From Chloroflexota bacterium (GTDB lineage Bacteria > Chloroflexota > Limnocylindria > Limnocylindrales > CSP1-4), in assembly GCA_004297395.1 (NCBI GenBank), contig SCUO01000072.1:1-61584 (forward strand): DNA of 61,584 bases, in the 5' to 3' direction. Both the position numbers and the translations under genes were made by a program. Position 1 is the stretch's first letter; each line of letters opens with the position of its first letter. Below the pieces are notes generated by a model. The model was not told the origin of the DNA. It worked only from the letters and a program-made list of their open reading frames with translations, and did not search any database. Of this stretch, positions 1-8,958 are shown in pieces.

Positions 1-22
1 AGCCCGGCCGGTCGGCCGGGCT
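1..22 (-). terminator. Hairpin downstream of groEL
   Basis: A perfect inverted repeat (AGCCCGGCC, 4-nt loop GGTC, GGCCGGGCT) lies 25 nt past the groEL stop codon. It probably ends the groESL transcript. Any U-tract on the minus strand would lie outside the window, so intrinsic termination cannot be confirmed. Confidence 0.5.
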
Positions 23-47
23 CCGTCGTGTGTTGCGCGAACGGTGA

Positions 48-1745
<1,698 letters not shown>

Positions 1746-2057
1746 CTAGCCCTCGACGATCGCGAGGATGTCCTTCTGGCTGACGATGAGGAGGTCCTCG
1801 CCGTCGACCTTGAACTCGGTGCCGGCGTACTTGCCGTAGAGGACCTTCTGGCCGACCTTGACGTCCATCGGCTCGCGCTTGCCGTCATCGAGGATCCGGC
1901 CGGGCCCGGCGGCGAGGATCTCGCCCTCCTGGGGCTTCTCCTTGGCCGTGTCCGGGAGGACGATCCCGCTCTTGGTCATCTCCTCGCGCGCGGTCGGCCT
2001 GACGACGACGCGATCGCCCAACGGGCTGAGCTTCTTCGAGGCAGTGGCTTTGGCCAA
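1746..2057 (-). CDS. groES: Co-chaperonin GroES (10 kDa)
   Basis: Heptameric lid of the GroEL chamber. The 103 aa carry the GroES fold signature [12 protein letters not shown] near residues 11-22 and the mobile loop (about 25-40, containing KSGIVLPD) that contacts GroEL. Translation starts at TTG 2057 behind a strong AGGAGGG site; both groE genes use TTG, which may keep basal synthesis down. First gene of the groES-groEL operon, behind the CIRCE-controlled promoter. Confidence 0.97.
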   Translation of the reverse strand: MAKATASKKLSPLGDRVVVRPTAREEMTKSGIVLPDTAKEKPQEGEILAAGPGRILDDGKREPMDVKVGQKVLYGKYAGTEFKVDGEDLLIVSQKDILAIVEG

Positions 2058-2231
2058 CGTGCTTCCCTCCTGTGACGGCGATGCCGCCGAGCCTGGGCGG
2101 TGAGGTCGGGCCCGGCGCTCTGGGCGCTCGCGACCGACCGATGCCGATCTGTGTGTGCCGCTCGAGCGGACCTGGTCCCGGTGCTATCTCCGTCGTCGGG
2201 GCGACCGTGGGACCCTCGGGTTCCGCGTCGA

Positions 2232-2258
2232 TTAGCACTCTCGGTGTGAGAGTGCCAA
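2232..2258 (-). promoter_or_regulatory. CIRCE operator (HrcA binding site) upstream of groES
   Basis: TTAGCACTC - 9 nt - GAGTGCCAA matches the CIRCE consensus TTAGCACTC-N9-GAGTGCTAA with a single mismatch in the second arm. It begins just after the -10 box, overlapping the predicted transcription start, the classical position for repression by HrcA. No hrcA gene is in the window. Confidence 0.93.
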
Positions 2259-2259
2259 C

Positions 2260-2289
2260 AGTGTAGGCAAGGCGCCTTCGGCCTGTCAA
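2260..2289 (-). promoter_or_regulatory. Sigma-A type promoter of groESL
   Basis: On the minus strand, TTGACA (2284-2289) is followed after 18 nt by TACACT (2260-2265), with CIRCE directly downstream. The -35 box overlaps the tatD stop codon, so groESL can be driven independently of the upstream genes. The leader to groES is about 200 nt and shows nothing else I recognise. Confidence 0.8.
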
Positions 2290-3131
2290 CCGCCCGTTCG
2301 GCGGACGAAGGTTCGATCGTAGGCGGCGACCAGGTCGGCACCGAAGCCGGCCATCGCCGGCGCGTCGGCCAAGTCGATCCCCCGGCGCTCGGCAACCCAG
2401 GACGCAGTGAGCCGAACCCACTCCGGTGCATTGCGGGCGCGGGGGCCGCCGGGCGGCGTCAGGAATGGCGAATCGGTCTCCACGAGGAGACGGTCGGCTG
2501 GGACGATCGCGGCAACCTCGGCCGTCGGCTCCTCGCCGCGCCGGAAGGCCAGCCCCGAGATCGAGACGCCGAGGCCGAGGTCCAGTGCCGCCCGGGCGAA
2601 ATCGACGGGGCCGGAGAACGAGTGGAGCAGGGCCGGCGGCCGATCTCCGAACGCCGCCGCGGACGCCGAACCGCCGAACCCGGCTGCCCGGAGCGCCTCG
2701 AGCAGCGCGTCCTGGGCGTCCCGGCGACCGGCCGGCGAGCGGACGTGGAGGACCGCCGGCTTGCCCGTCTCGAGGGCGAGCGCGAGGTTACGGCGCAGGT
2801 TGGCGTGCTGGTCGACGATCGGCGAGAAGACGCGGTCGTAGTCGAGGCCGGTCTCCCCGATCGCCGCGACCCGGGGGTCGGCGGCAAGCCGCACGATCCC
2901 GGCCCATTCCGCGTCGGTGACCTTGGCGGCGTCATGGGGATGGACGCCGACCCCGGCATCGAGCCACGGGAACCGGTCCACGAGCGCCAGGGCGGCGTCG
3001 GACGACCAGGCGTTCCAGCCCGGGACGAGGATTCGCTCGACGCCGGCACCCCGGGCCGCCTCGAGGACGGTCTCGACGTCATCCGCGAAACGATCCGACT
3101 GGAGGTGGCAATGGGAATCGATGAGCCGCAC
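2286..3131 (-). CDS. tatD: TatD-family metal-dependent DNase/hydrolase
   Basis: A 281-aa TIM-barrel metallohydrolase of the amidohydrolase superfamily; characterised members are 3'-5' exonucleases active in DNA quality control. Visible metal-ligand motifs are HCH (residues 7-9), GETGLDYDR, HVRS, LHSFSG and ETDSPF, the expected series for TatD. The GTG start at 3131 gives the family N-terminus (RLIDSHCHLQ); the frame runs open further upstream but that part lies under the VOC gene. It follows VOC by 59 nt in a likely metG-VOC-tatD transcript; metG next to tatD is a common bacterial pairing. The exact substrate is not determinable. Confidence 0.9.
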   Translation of the reverse strand: MRLIDSHCHLQSDRFADDVETVLEAARGAGVERILVPGWNAWSSDAALALVDRFPWLDAGVGVHPHDAAKVTDAEWAGIVRLAADPRVAAIGETGLDYDRVFSPIVDQHANLRRNLALALETGKPAVLHVRSPAGRRDAQDALLEALRAAGFGGSASAAAFGDRPPALLHSFSGPVDFARAALDLGLGVSISGLAFRRGEEPTAEVAAIVPADRLLVETDSPFLTPPGGPRARNAPEWVRLTASWVAERRGIDLADAPAMAGFGADLVAAYDRTFVRRTGG

Positions 3132-3162
3132 GCCGCCGATTGTGACGGCCGCGACGGCCGCC

Positions 3163-3198
3163 CGGGTCAGGCCTCGGGTCAAGCCTCCGGTCAGCCCT
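3163..3198 (-). repeat. Three tandem 12-bp imperfect repeats at the end of the VOC gene
   Basis: Units CGGGTCAGGCCT, CGGGTCAAGCCT and CCGGTCAGCCCT (plus strand) follow each other without gap. On the minus strand each unit carries an in-frame TGA for the VOC reading frame, the first being its stop codon, so the repeats give three successive stops. Probably slippage-derived. Confidence 0.6.
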
Positions 3199-3553
3199 TC
3201 GGCAGGGTCTCGAAGAGCCCGATCTCGGTGCCCTCGGGATCCCGCACCACGGCGTACCAGCCCTGGCCCGGGATCTCGGTCCGGGGCTCCACCGTCGTCC
3301 CGCCCGTCCGGTCCGAGGCCACGAGGGCCGTCGCGATCGAATCGACCTCGATGTAGTCCCGCAGCGTCGCGCCCGCCGTGATCCCGCGGCGCCCGATGGC
3401 GCCGCCATAGCCCTCGCTCGTCCGGAAGAGCCAATAGTCGGGTATGCCCTCGACCGTTCCGAACTGCCAGCCGGCGACGGCCTCATAGAAGCGCATCGCC
3501 CGCTGCGGGTCGTCCGCCGGGAACTCGATGTGGTTGATCTCGCCGTGCGCCAT
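3191..3553 (-). CDS. VOC (glyoxalase/bleomycin-resistance fold) protein
   Basis: A 120-aa one-domain protein of the vicinal-oxygen-chelate superfamily. The N-terminal INHIEFPADDPQRAMRFYEA and C-terminal WYAVVRDPEGTEIGLFE are the paired beta-alpha-beta-beta-beta modules typical of the fold; H8 and the late E are plausible metal ligands. ATG 3553 has an AGGAGG site. It sits between metG and tatD, 54 nt after metG. The reaction cannot be predicted: VOC proteins include isomerases, lyases, dioxygenases and drug-binding proteins. Confidence 0.85.
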   Translation of the reverse strand: MAHGEINHIEFPADDPQRAMRFYEAVAGWQFGTVEGIPDYWLFRTSEGYGGAIGRRGITAGATLRDYIEVDSIATALVASDRTGGTTVEPRTEIPGQGWYAVVRDPEGTEIGLFETLPKG

Positions 3554-3607
3554 CGCGGACCTCCTTGCGCGTGTGGGTCGCCTTGACCCCGTCCGGGAAT
3601 TCGACGA

Positions 3608-5251
3608 TCAGCCCTCGACGGATTCGACATCCAGGCGCGGGAAGAGCGGTTCGGGGAACCCCAGCGTGCCGGATTCCGCCGCCCGGCCGCCCCAGGCCAG
3701 CTCGTCGAGGATCGGCGGGCCGCCGTTGCCGTCCGGCCCGTAGGGAAACGAGTGGCCGAGCTGGGCGAGCAGGCGCGGGGCCGTCTGTGGCAGGAATGGC
3801 GCCGCGGCCAGGCCCACGACCCGACAGGCCTCCACGAGATCGCCCAGTGCGTCGCGCAGCCGGGCGGCCGCCTCCGCGTCGCCGGCCTTGGCGGCCTTGG
3901 CCAGGACCCACGGCTGCTCGCCGTCAACGAAGCGGTTCGCCGCCCCGACGAAGTCCCACAGCGCCGCGAGTGCCTCGTGAAGCAGGCAGCCCTCGAGGCG
4001 CTCGGCGTAGGCCGGCAGGGTCTCCGACCAGGCGTGGCCGAGGGCCGAGGCTCCGGGCGCCGTCCGCGGCGCCGGCCGCTCCCCGCCCAGGTAGCGCCCG
4101 GCCATCGAGACCGTCCGGTTGACGAGGTTCCCGAAGTCGTTGGCGAGATCGGCGTTGTAGCGCCGGACGAAGGCCTCCCAGGAGACCTCCGCGTCGCGGT
4201 CGAAGGGCACCTCGCGGAGGGCGACGTAGCGGGTCCCGTCGCTGCCGAAGGCCTCGATCATGTCGTGGGGGTCGAAGATGTTGCCCCGGCTCTTGCTCAT
4301 CCGCTCGCCGCCCCGGAGCAGGAGGAAGCCGTGGATCCAGACCTTCCGCGGTGCCTCCAGGCCGGCGCTCCAGAGCATCGCCGGCCAGAAGATCGTGTGG
4401 AACCGGGCGATGTCCTTGCCGATGACGTGGAGATCGGCCGGCCACCAGCGGCCGAAGGCGTCGGGGTCCGAGAGGAAGCCGGCGCCGGTGATGTAGTTGA
4501 TGAGGGCGTCGTACCAGACGTAGATCGTGCCCGCCTCGGGGTCCCACGAACCGTCCTCGCGCTGGGCGGTCTGGCCGTCCTCGCCGATCGGGAACGGGAT
4601 GCCCCAGGTGGCGCCGGCCCTAGAGATCGAGAAGTCCTCGAGCCCGCCGCGGATGAAGCCGAGCATCTCGTTGCGCCGGAAGTCGGGCTGGACGGCGCCG
4701 GGGTTGTCGAGGAACCAGCGCTCCAGCCGCTCCTGGTAGGCGGACAGGCGGAAGAACCAGTTGCGCTCGGTCAGCCACTGGAGGGGCACGTCCGGATGGT
4801 TGGGGCACTGCCAGCCGGCGGCTGTCTCGTGGAGGTCGCTGTTCGCCTTGAATCCCTCGTTCGGGCAGTACCAGCCCTCGTACGTGCCGAGGTAGATGTC
4901 GCCGTTGGCGAAGGCCCGGCGGACCATCTCCTGGGCCGCGGCGACGTGGTCCGGGTCGGTCGTCCGGATGAAGCGGTCGGGCGTGATGCCGAGGGCTCCC
5001 TCGGCATCCGTGAACTCCCCCACCCTGGCGTCGACGAAGGCTCTGGGCTCCAGGCCTTCCTCGGCGGCCCGGATGGCGATGTTCACCGAGTGCTCGTCGG
5101 TTCCGGTCAGGAAGCGGGTGTCATCGCCCTTGAGACGGTGCCAACGGGCGATGACGTCGGCCCCGATCACCTCGTACAGGGTGTGGAGGCCGGGTTTATG
5201 GTTGGCGTAGGCGATCGCGGTCGTCAGGTAGTAGCGGGGCCGGTCGGGCAT
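3608..5251 (-). CDS. metG: Methionyl-tRNA synthetase with atypical HIGH motif
   Basis: Charges tRNA-Met. The 547-aa class I synthetase has a Rossmann catalytic domain with LTGTDEH (48-54), a zinc-knuckle region reduced to one pair of cysteines (C129, C149), WYDALINYITG, and RMSKS at 317-321 (the KMSKS loop); it lacks the C-terminal dimerisation/EMAP domain. The striking feature is the class I signature: a gapless alignment puts GLHT (21-24) where HIGH belongs, within NHKPGLHTLYE. The surrounding sequence is well conserved, so this is a divergent motif and not a frameshift. ATG 5251; first gene of metG-VOC-tatD, behind a long leader. Confidence 0.93.
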   Translation of the reverse strand: MPDRPRYYLTTAIAYANHKPGLHTLYEVIGADVIARWHRLKGDDTRFLTGTDEHSVNIAIRAAEEGLEPRAFVDARVGEFTDAEGALGITPDRFIRTTDPDHVAAAQEMVRRAFANGDIYLGTYEGWYCPNEGFKANSDLHETAAGWQCPNHPDVPLQWLTERNWFFRLSAYQERLERWFLDNPGAVQPDFRRNEMLGFIRGGLEDFSISRAGATWGIPFPIGEDGQTAQREDGSWDPEAGTIYVWYDALINYITGAGFLSDPDAFGRWWPADLHVIGKDIARFHTIFWPAMLWSAGLEAPRKVWIHGFLLLRGGERMSKSRGNIFDPHDMIEAFGSDGTRYVALREVPFDRDAEVSWEAFVRRYNADLANDFGNLVNRTVSMAGRYLGGERPAPRTAPGASALGHAWSETLPAYAERLEGCLLHEALAALWDFVGAANRFVDGEQPWVLAKAAKAGDAEAAARLRDALGDLVEACRVVGLAAAPFLPQTAPRLLAQLGHSFPYGPDGNGGPPILDELAWGGRAAESGTLGFPEPLFPRLDVESVEG

Positions 5252-5446
5252 CGTGGGGTCCTCGGGAGGCCGCGGATGGGCGGCGGGCGAGGCCGATCAG
5301 TCCCGTGGGTCCCGATCGGCAGGGCGAGGTTCGGCGGCCGGCGGGCAAGCCGCTCCCGGGTCTCAGGCCGCTCGAGCGGTCAGGCCGTGGCGCTCGTCCG
5401 TGGCCGCCCCGGCATCCTCATCGAGCTCCGGTGCGACATGGCCGGG

Positions 5447-5452
5447 ATGATA
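5447..5452 (-). promoter_or_regulatory. Candidate -10 box of metG
   Basis: TATCAT on the minus strand, the same hexamer as in the dcw promoter. No good -35 hexamer lies 16-18 nt upstream; that position is occupied by the left end of the 5470-5493 inverted repeat, as for an activator- or repressor-dependent promoter. Predicted leader about 190 nt. Confidence 0.4.
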
Positions 5453-5469
5453 GCTGAAGCGCCGCCCCT

Positions 5470-5493
5470 CACTCACCCGGTGGGTGGTGAGTG
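5470..5493. promoter_or_regulatory. Inverted repeat CACTCACC-N8-GGTGAGTG, candidate operator
   Basis: Perfect 8-bp arms separated by 8 bp, lying over the -35 position of the putative metG promoter. The same CACTCACC octamer recurs at 5585-5592. It resembles a protein-binding site rather than an RNA terminator because no T-tract follows on either strand. Confidence 0.45.
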
Positions 5494-5584
5494 CTACAAG
5501 ACGCCTGACACCGGCCCGGACCGACGCAACTCGTACGTGGCTCCGGCGTCAAACGCCTCGATCGCCAACGGATCGATGAACTAC

Positions 5585-5604
5585 CACTCACCCCACGAGT
5601 GAGA
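5585..5604. repeat. Second CACTCACC motif with partial inverted repeat
   Basis: CACTCACC recurs 115 bp from the first copy and is followed by GAGTGAG, forming CTCAC-N7-GTGAG. Possibly a second, weaker site for the same regulator. Confidence 0.35.
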
Positions 5605-5644
5605 GGCGACCCCAGCCAATCCGGCCATCGACGAGCCTGGCCGA

Positions 5645-7840
5645 TCAGTGGCGGAAGTGGCGGACGCCGGTGATGAGCATCGTGGCGCCTGCGGCGTCGG
5701 CGATGGCGATGACCTCGGCGTCGCGGATCGAGCCGCCGGGCTGGGCAAAGGCAGTGACGCCGGCCTCGAGGCAGGTCTCGACGGCGTCGGCGAAGGGATA
5801 GAAGGCGTCCGAGCCGCAGGCGGCGCCGCTAAGCGCCTCCTCGCCGGCGAAGCGGCGCGCCTTCTCGACGGCCTGGCGGGCGGCGTCGACCCGCGACACC
5901 TGCCCTGAGCCCATGCCGATGAGCGCGCCGGCCTTGACCAGCACGATCGCGTTCGAGGAGACGCCCCGGGCGAGGCGCCAGGCGAGGTCGAGGTCGGCCC
6001 GCTCGGCGTCGGTGGGGGCGCGCTTGGTGGCCACGATCCAGTCCGACGGATCGTCCGGCCGGACATCGGGCTCGGTAACGAGGACCGCGCCACCGGCCGT
6101 CCGGAGGCTGGCCCGCGGCGATGGCTCGGGCCGCGGTGCCCCGGCGGTGAGCGACGAGTCGACGAGCAGCCGGAGGTTCGACTTGGCGGCCAGGACCTCG
6201 AGGGCACCGGGATCGAAGGCCGGCGCGACGACGACCTCGAGGAAGATCGAGACGAGCCGCTCGGCGACCGCCCGGTCGACCACGTCGGTGAGCGCCACCA
6301 CCCCGCCGAAGGCCGACACGGGATCGCCCGCGAGCGCCGCCTCCCACGCCTCCAGGAGCGTCGGGCGCTCGGCGGCGCCGCAGGCGTTGGTGTGCTTGAC
6401 GATGACGCACGCCAGGCCCCGGAGCTGGCGGGCGACGGCGGCGGCCGCGGCGGCGTCGAGGACGTTGTTGTAGGACAGCGCCTTGCCCTGGAGCGGCGGC
6501 CGGCCGCCACTGAACGGCCCCAGCTCTGCGTCCGGCCCCGGCCGGCGGTAGCGGGCCGCCGGCTGGTGAGGGTTCTCGCCGTAGCGCAGCGTCTCGACCT
6601 TCTCGAGACCCACGGTGAGCGTCGGCGGGTACGGGTCTGAGGCGCCGGGCATCCCTGGCCAGTCCGGCAGCTCCAGGCCGGCATCCGCCATCCGGACGGG
6701 CAGCTCGGCCGAGATCCGGGCGTCGTAGGCGGCGGTGTGGCGGAAGGCCTCGACCGCGAGGGCGGCACGAACCCCGTCGGAGAGGACAGCGCCGCCGCCG
6801 CCGGCCAGGGCCTCGAGGACGTCTCCGTAGCGGGCCGGCGAGGTCACGATCGCGACGCTGGCATGGTTCTTGGCCGCCGCCCGGACCATCGAGGGCCCCC
6901 CGATGTCGATCTCCTCGACCAGCTCGTCGAGGCTGATGCCCTCGCGCTCGGCGGCGGCGGCGAAGGGGTAGAGGTTGACGACGACGAGCTCGAACGGCGC
7001 GATCGCCGCGGCCGCGAGGGCCTCGCGATGCGTAGCCAACCGGCGGTCGGCGAGGATCCCGGCGTGGACCCGAGGGTGGAGCGTCTTGACCCGACCGTCG
7101 AGCATCTCGGGGAAGCCGGTGACGGCCGCGACATCGGTCACGGGCAGGCCTGCCTCGCGCAGCGCCCGGGCCGTTCCTCCGGTCGAGACGAGCTCGAAGC
7201 CGAGCTCCACGAGCCCGCGGCCGAGCTCCGCGAGCCCGGTCTTGTCGCTGACCGAGAGGAGCGCCCGCCGCGGGGTCGGCGGTGCCGCGCCCCGCCGCTC
7301 CGCGACGAGCCGGGCGACCACTGCCGGCAGGAGCCGATGCTCGACCGCCCTGATCCGTTCGTGGAGCGTCGCCTCGTCGTCGCCGGGCAGGACGGGGACC
7401 GCCTCCTGGGCGAGGATCGGGCCGCCGTCGAGGACATCCGTGACGACGTGGACCGTGCACCCGGTCACGCGGACGCCCGCCGCAAGCGCGTCGCGAACGG
7501 CGTGTGCGCCCCGGAACGACGGCAGGAGCGCCGGATGGGTGTTGACGATCCGACCCTCGAACGCCGCGAGCGTGGCCGGCCCGACGATCCGCATGTAGCC
7601 GGCGAGGACGACGAGGTCGATCTCGGCGGCCACCAGCGTCTCGGCGAGCGTCGCGTCGGCTCCCCCGGGCACGAGCCCGGTCTCGATCCCCTGCTCCGCG
7701 GCCCAGTCAAGCGCGGGACAGGCCCGGTCAGCAATGACGAGGACGATGTCCGCGCCCAGGTCGCCGCGGGTCGCCGCCGCCTGGAGGGCTCGGAGGTTGC
7801 TGCCGGCCCCGGACACCGCGACGACGATTCGGCCGCTCAT
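5645..7840 (-). CDS. purH: Fused PurN-PurH: GAR transformylase / AICAR transformylase-IMP cyclohydrolase
   Basis: A 731-aa fusion performing three steps of IMP synthesis. Residues 1-about 185 are PurN (glycinamide ribonucleotide formyltransferase): GAGSNL (11-16) and the catalytic Asn-His-Asp (N100, H102 in VNTHPALLPSF; D135). After a short Ala/Pro linker, residues about 192-731 are a full PurH: the IMP cyclohydrolase domain begins at LLSVSDKTGL and the AICAR transformylase domain carries VKHTNACG with its Lys-His pair. Both transformylases use 10-formyl-tetrahydrofolate. Last gene of the purine operon; its ATG overlaps the purM stop by 4 nt. There is no stop or frameshift between the halves. 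PurN and PurH are normally separate proteins. Confidence 0.95.
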   Translation of the reverse strand: MSGRIVVAVSGAGSNLRALQAAATRGDLGADIVLVIADRACPALDWAAEQGIETGLVPGGADATLAETLVAAEIDLVVLAGYMRIVGPATLAAFEGRIVNTHPALLPSFRGAHAVRDALAAGVRVTGCTVHVVTDVLDGGPILAQEAVPVLPGDDEATLHERIRAVEHRLLPAVVARLVAERRGAAPPTPRRALLSVSDKTGLAELGRGLVELGFELVSTGGTARALREAGLPVTDVAAVTGFPEMLDGRVKTLHPRVHAGILADRRLATHREALAAAAIAPFELVVVNLYPFAAAAEREGISLDELVEEIDIGGPSMVRAAAKNHASVAIVTSPARYGDVLEALAGGGGAVLSDGVRAALAVEAFRHTAAYDARISAELPVRMADAGLELPDWPGMPGASDPYPPTLTVGLEKVETLRYGENPHQPAARYRRPGPDAELGPFSGGRPPLQGKALSYNNVLDAAAAAAVARQLRGLACVIVKHTNACGAAERPTLLEAWEAALAGDPVSAFGGVVALTDVVDRAVAERLVSIFLEVVVAPAFDPGALEVLAAKSNLRLLVDSSLTAGAPRPEPSPRASLRTAGGAVLVTEPDVRPDDPSDWIVATKRAPTDAERADLDLAWRLARGVSSNAIVLVKAGALIGMGSGQVSRVDAARQAVEKARRFAGEEALSGAACGSDAFYPFADAVETCLEAGVTAFAQPGGSIRDAEVIAIADAAGATMLITGVRHFRH

Positions 7841-8958
7841 GACGAAGCCTCCAGGTACCGGCCGCCGAGCTCGTCGGCCGGCGCCACGATCCCGATCGCG
7901 ACCGCGTCTGGGAGGGACGCAATGGCGATGTCGACCGCCTCGGGCGCCACGACGACGACCATCCCGATGCCGCCGTTGAAGGTCGCCCGGAGCTCGACCT
8001 CGTCGATCCCGCCGAGGGCGCCGAGGAGGCGCATGACCGATGGCATCGGCCATCGCGAGGGGTCGACGCGCACACCGAGCGCGGGGGGCAGGGCTCGTGG
8101 CGCATTCCCGGGCAGCCCGCCGCCGGTGACGTGGGCCACACCGCGGAGGTCGAGCCCGGCGGCCCGGAGCGCCCTCCGCAGCGCCAGCACCCCCCGGGCG
8201 TAGATCCGGGTTGGGGTCAGCAGGACGTCGCCGACGGTCGCCAGGGCGTACTCCGGCTCGGCGGCCAGGGCCGCGTCGCGGGTGGCATCGCCGAGCGTCC
8301 GGGCAAGCTGCTCCTGGTAGGGCCGGTCGAGCGGGATGTCCCACTCGGCCAGGAGCGATCGGACGAGCGAGAAGCCGTTCGAGTGAAGACCCGAGGAGGG
8401 CAGCCCCAGGACGATGTCCCCGGCGCACGCGGCCGTCCCGTCGAGGACGTCGGCCCGCTCCACGATCCCGATGCACGTCCCGGCGAGATCGAACGTGCCC
8501 GGCTCCATGAGCCCGGGGTGCTCGGCGGTCTCGCCCCCGACCAGGGCACAGCCGGCCGCGACGCAGCCTGCCGCGACGCCGCCGACCAGGGCCGCCACCG
8601 CGTCCGGGTCCAGCCGCCCCACGGCGACGTAGTCGAGGAACGCCAGCGGCTCGGCGCCGGTGCAGACGACGTCGTCGGCGCACATCGCGACGAGATCGAC
8701 CCCGATCGTGTCCCAGCGCCCGAGGGCCGTCGCGAGGGCCGTCTTCGTGCCCACCCCGTCGGTCGAGGACACGATGAGCGGCTCCCGATAGCCGGCCGGG
8801 ATCGCGATCGCGCCGCCGAACCCGCCCAGCCCGCCGACGACCTCGACCCGGCGCGTGGATTCGACCGCGGCCCGCATCCGCTCGACGGCCGCGTCCCCGG
8901 CGGCGACATCGACCCCGGCCCGGGCGTAGGCAGTCCGCGGCGCCGTGCCCTTCGTCAT
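7837..8958 (-). CDS. purM: Phosphoribosylformylglycinamidine cyclo-ligase (AIR synthetase)
   Basis: Closes FGAM to aminoimidazole ribonucleotide with ATP. The 373-aa protein shows the PurM-fold signatures DGVGTK (substrate/ATP site) and GGETAEHPG, and the C-terminal AIRS domain with HVTGGGLPGN. Length is normal to slightly long. ATG 8958 overlaps the purF stop by 4 nt, and its own stop overlaps the purNH start by 4 nt, so the three are translationally coupled. Confidence 0.96.
   Translation of the reverse strand: MTKGTAPRTAYARAGVDVAAGDAAVERMRAAVESTRRVEVVGGLGGFGGAIAIPAGYREPLIVSSTDGVGTKTALATALGRWDTIGVDLVAMCADDVVCTGAEPLAFLDYVAVGRLDPDAVAALVGGVAAGCVAAGCALVGGETAEHPGLMEPGTFDLAGTCIGIVERADVLDGTAACAGDIVLGLPSSGLHSNGFSLVRSLLAEWDIPLDRPYQEQLARTLGDATRDAALAAEPEYALATVGDVLLTPTRIYARGVLALRRALRAAGLDLRGVAHVTGGGLPGNAPRALPPALGVRVDPSRWPMPSVMRLLGALGGIDEVELRATFNGGIGMVVVVAPEAVDIAIASLPDAVAIGIVAPADELGGRYLEASS

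Larger units (their letters stand above)
5252..5644. other. 393-bp non-coding region between purNH and metG
   Basis: No convincing gene on either strand; the long plus-strand frame here is the mirror of metG. It holds a candidate -10 box for metG (TATCAT, minus strand, 5447-5452) and two copies of a CACTCACC motif. I looked for T-box, S-box and CIRCE elements and found none that fit. Confidence 0.6.

Noticed and set aside
3554..3607. Short frame between metG and the VOC gene (VEFPDGVKATHTRKEV)
   Set aside because: No start codon or ribosome site of its own; it is read-through of a shadow frame across the 54-nt gap.
5461..5500. Second CIRCE element upstream of metG (TAGCACTC seen on the minus strand)
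   Set aside because: The second arm is 14 nt away instead of 9 and reads GAGTGAG; the symmetric element is CACTCACC/GGTGAGTG, a different motif.
3752..5602. 616-aa plus-strand frame opposite metG
   Set aside because: Shadow of metG; composition is the complement of its codon bias and shows no domain.
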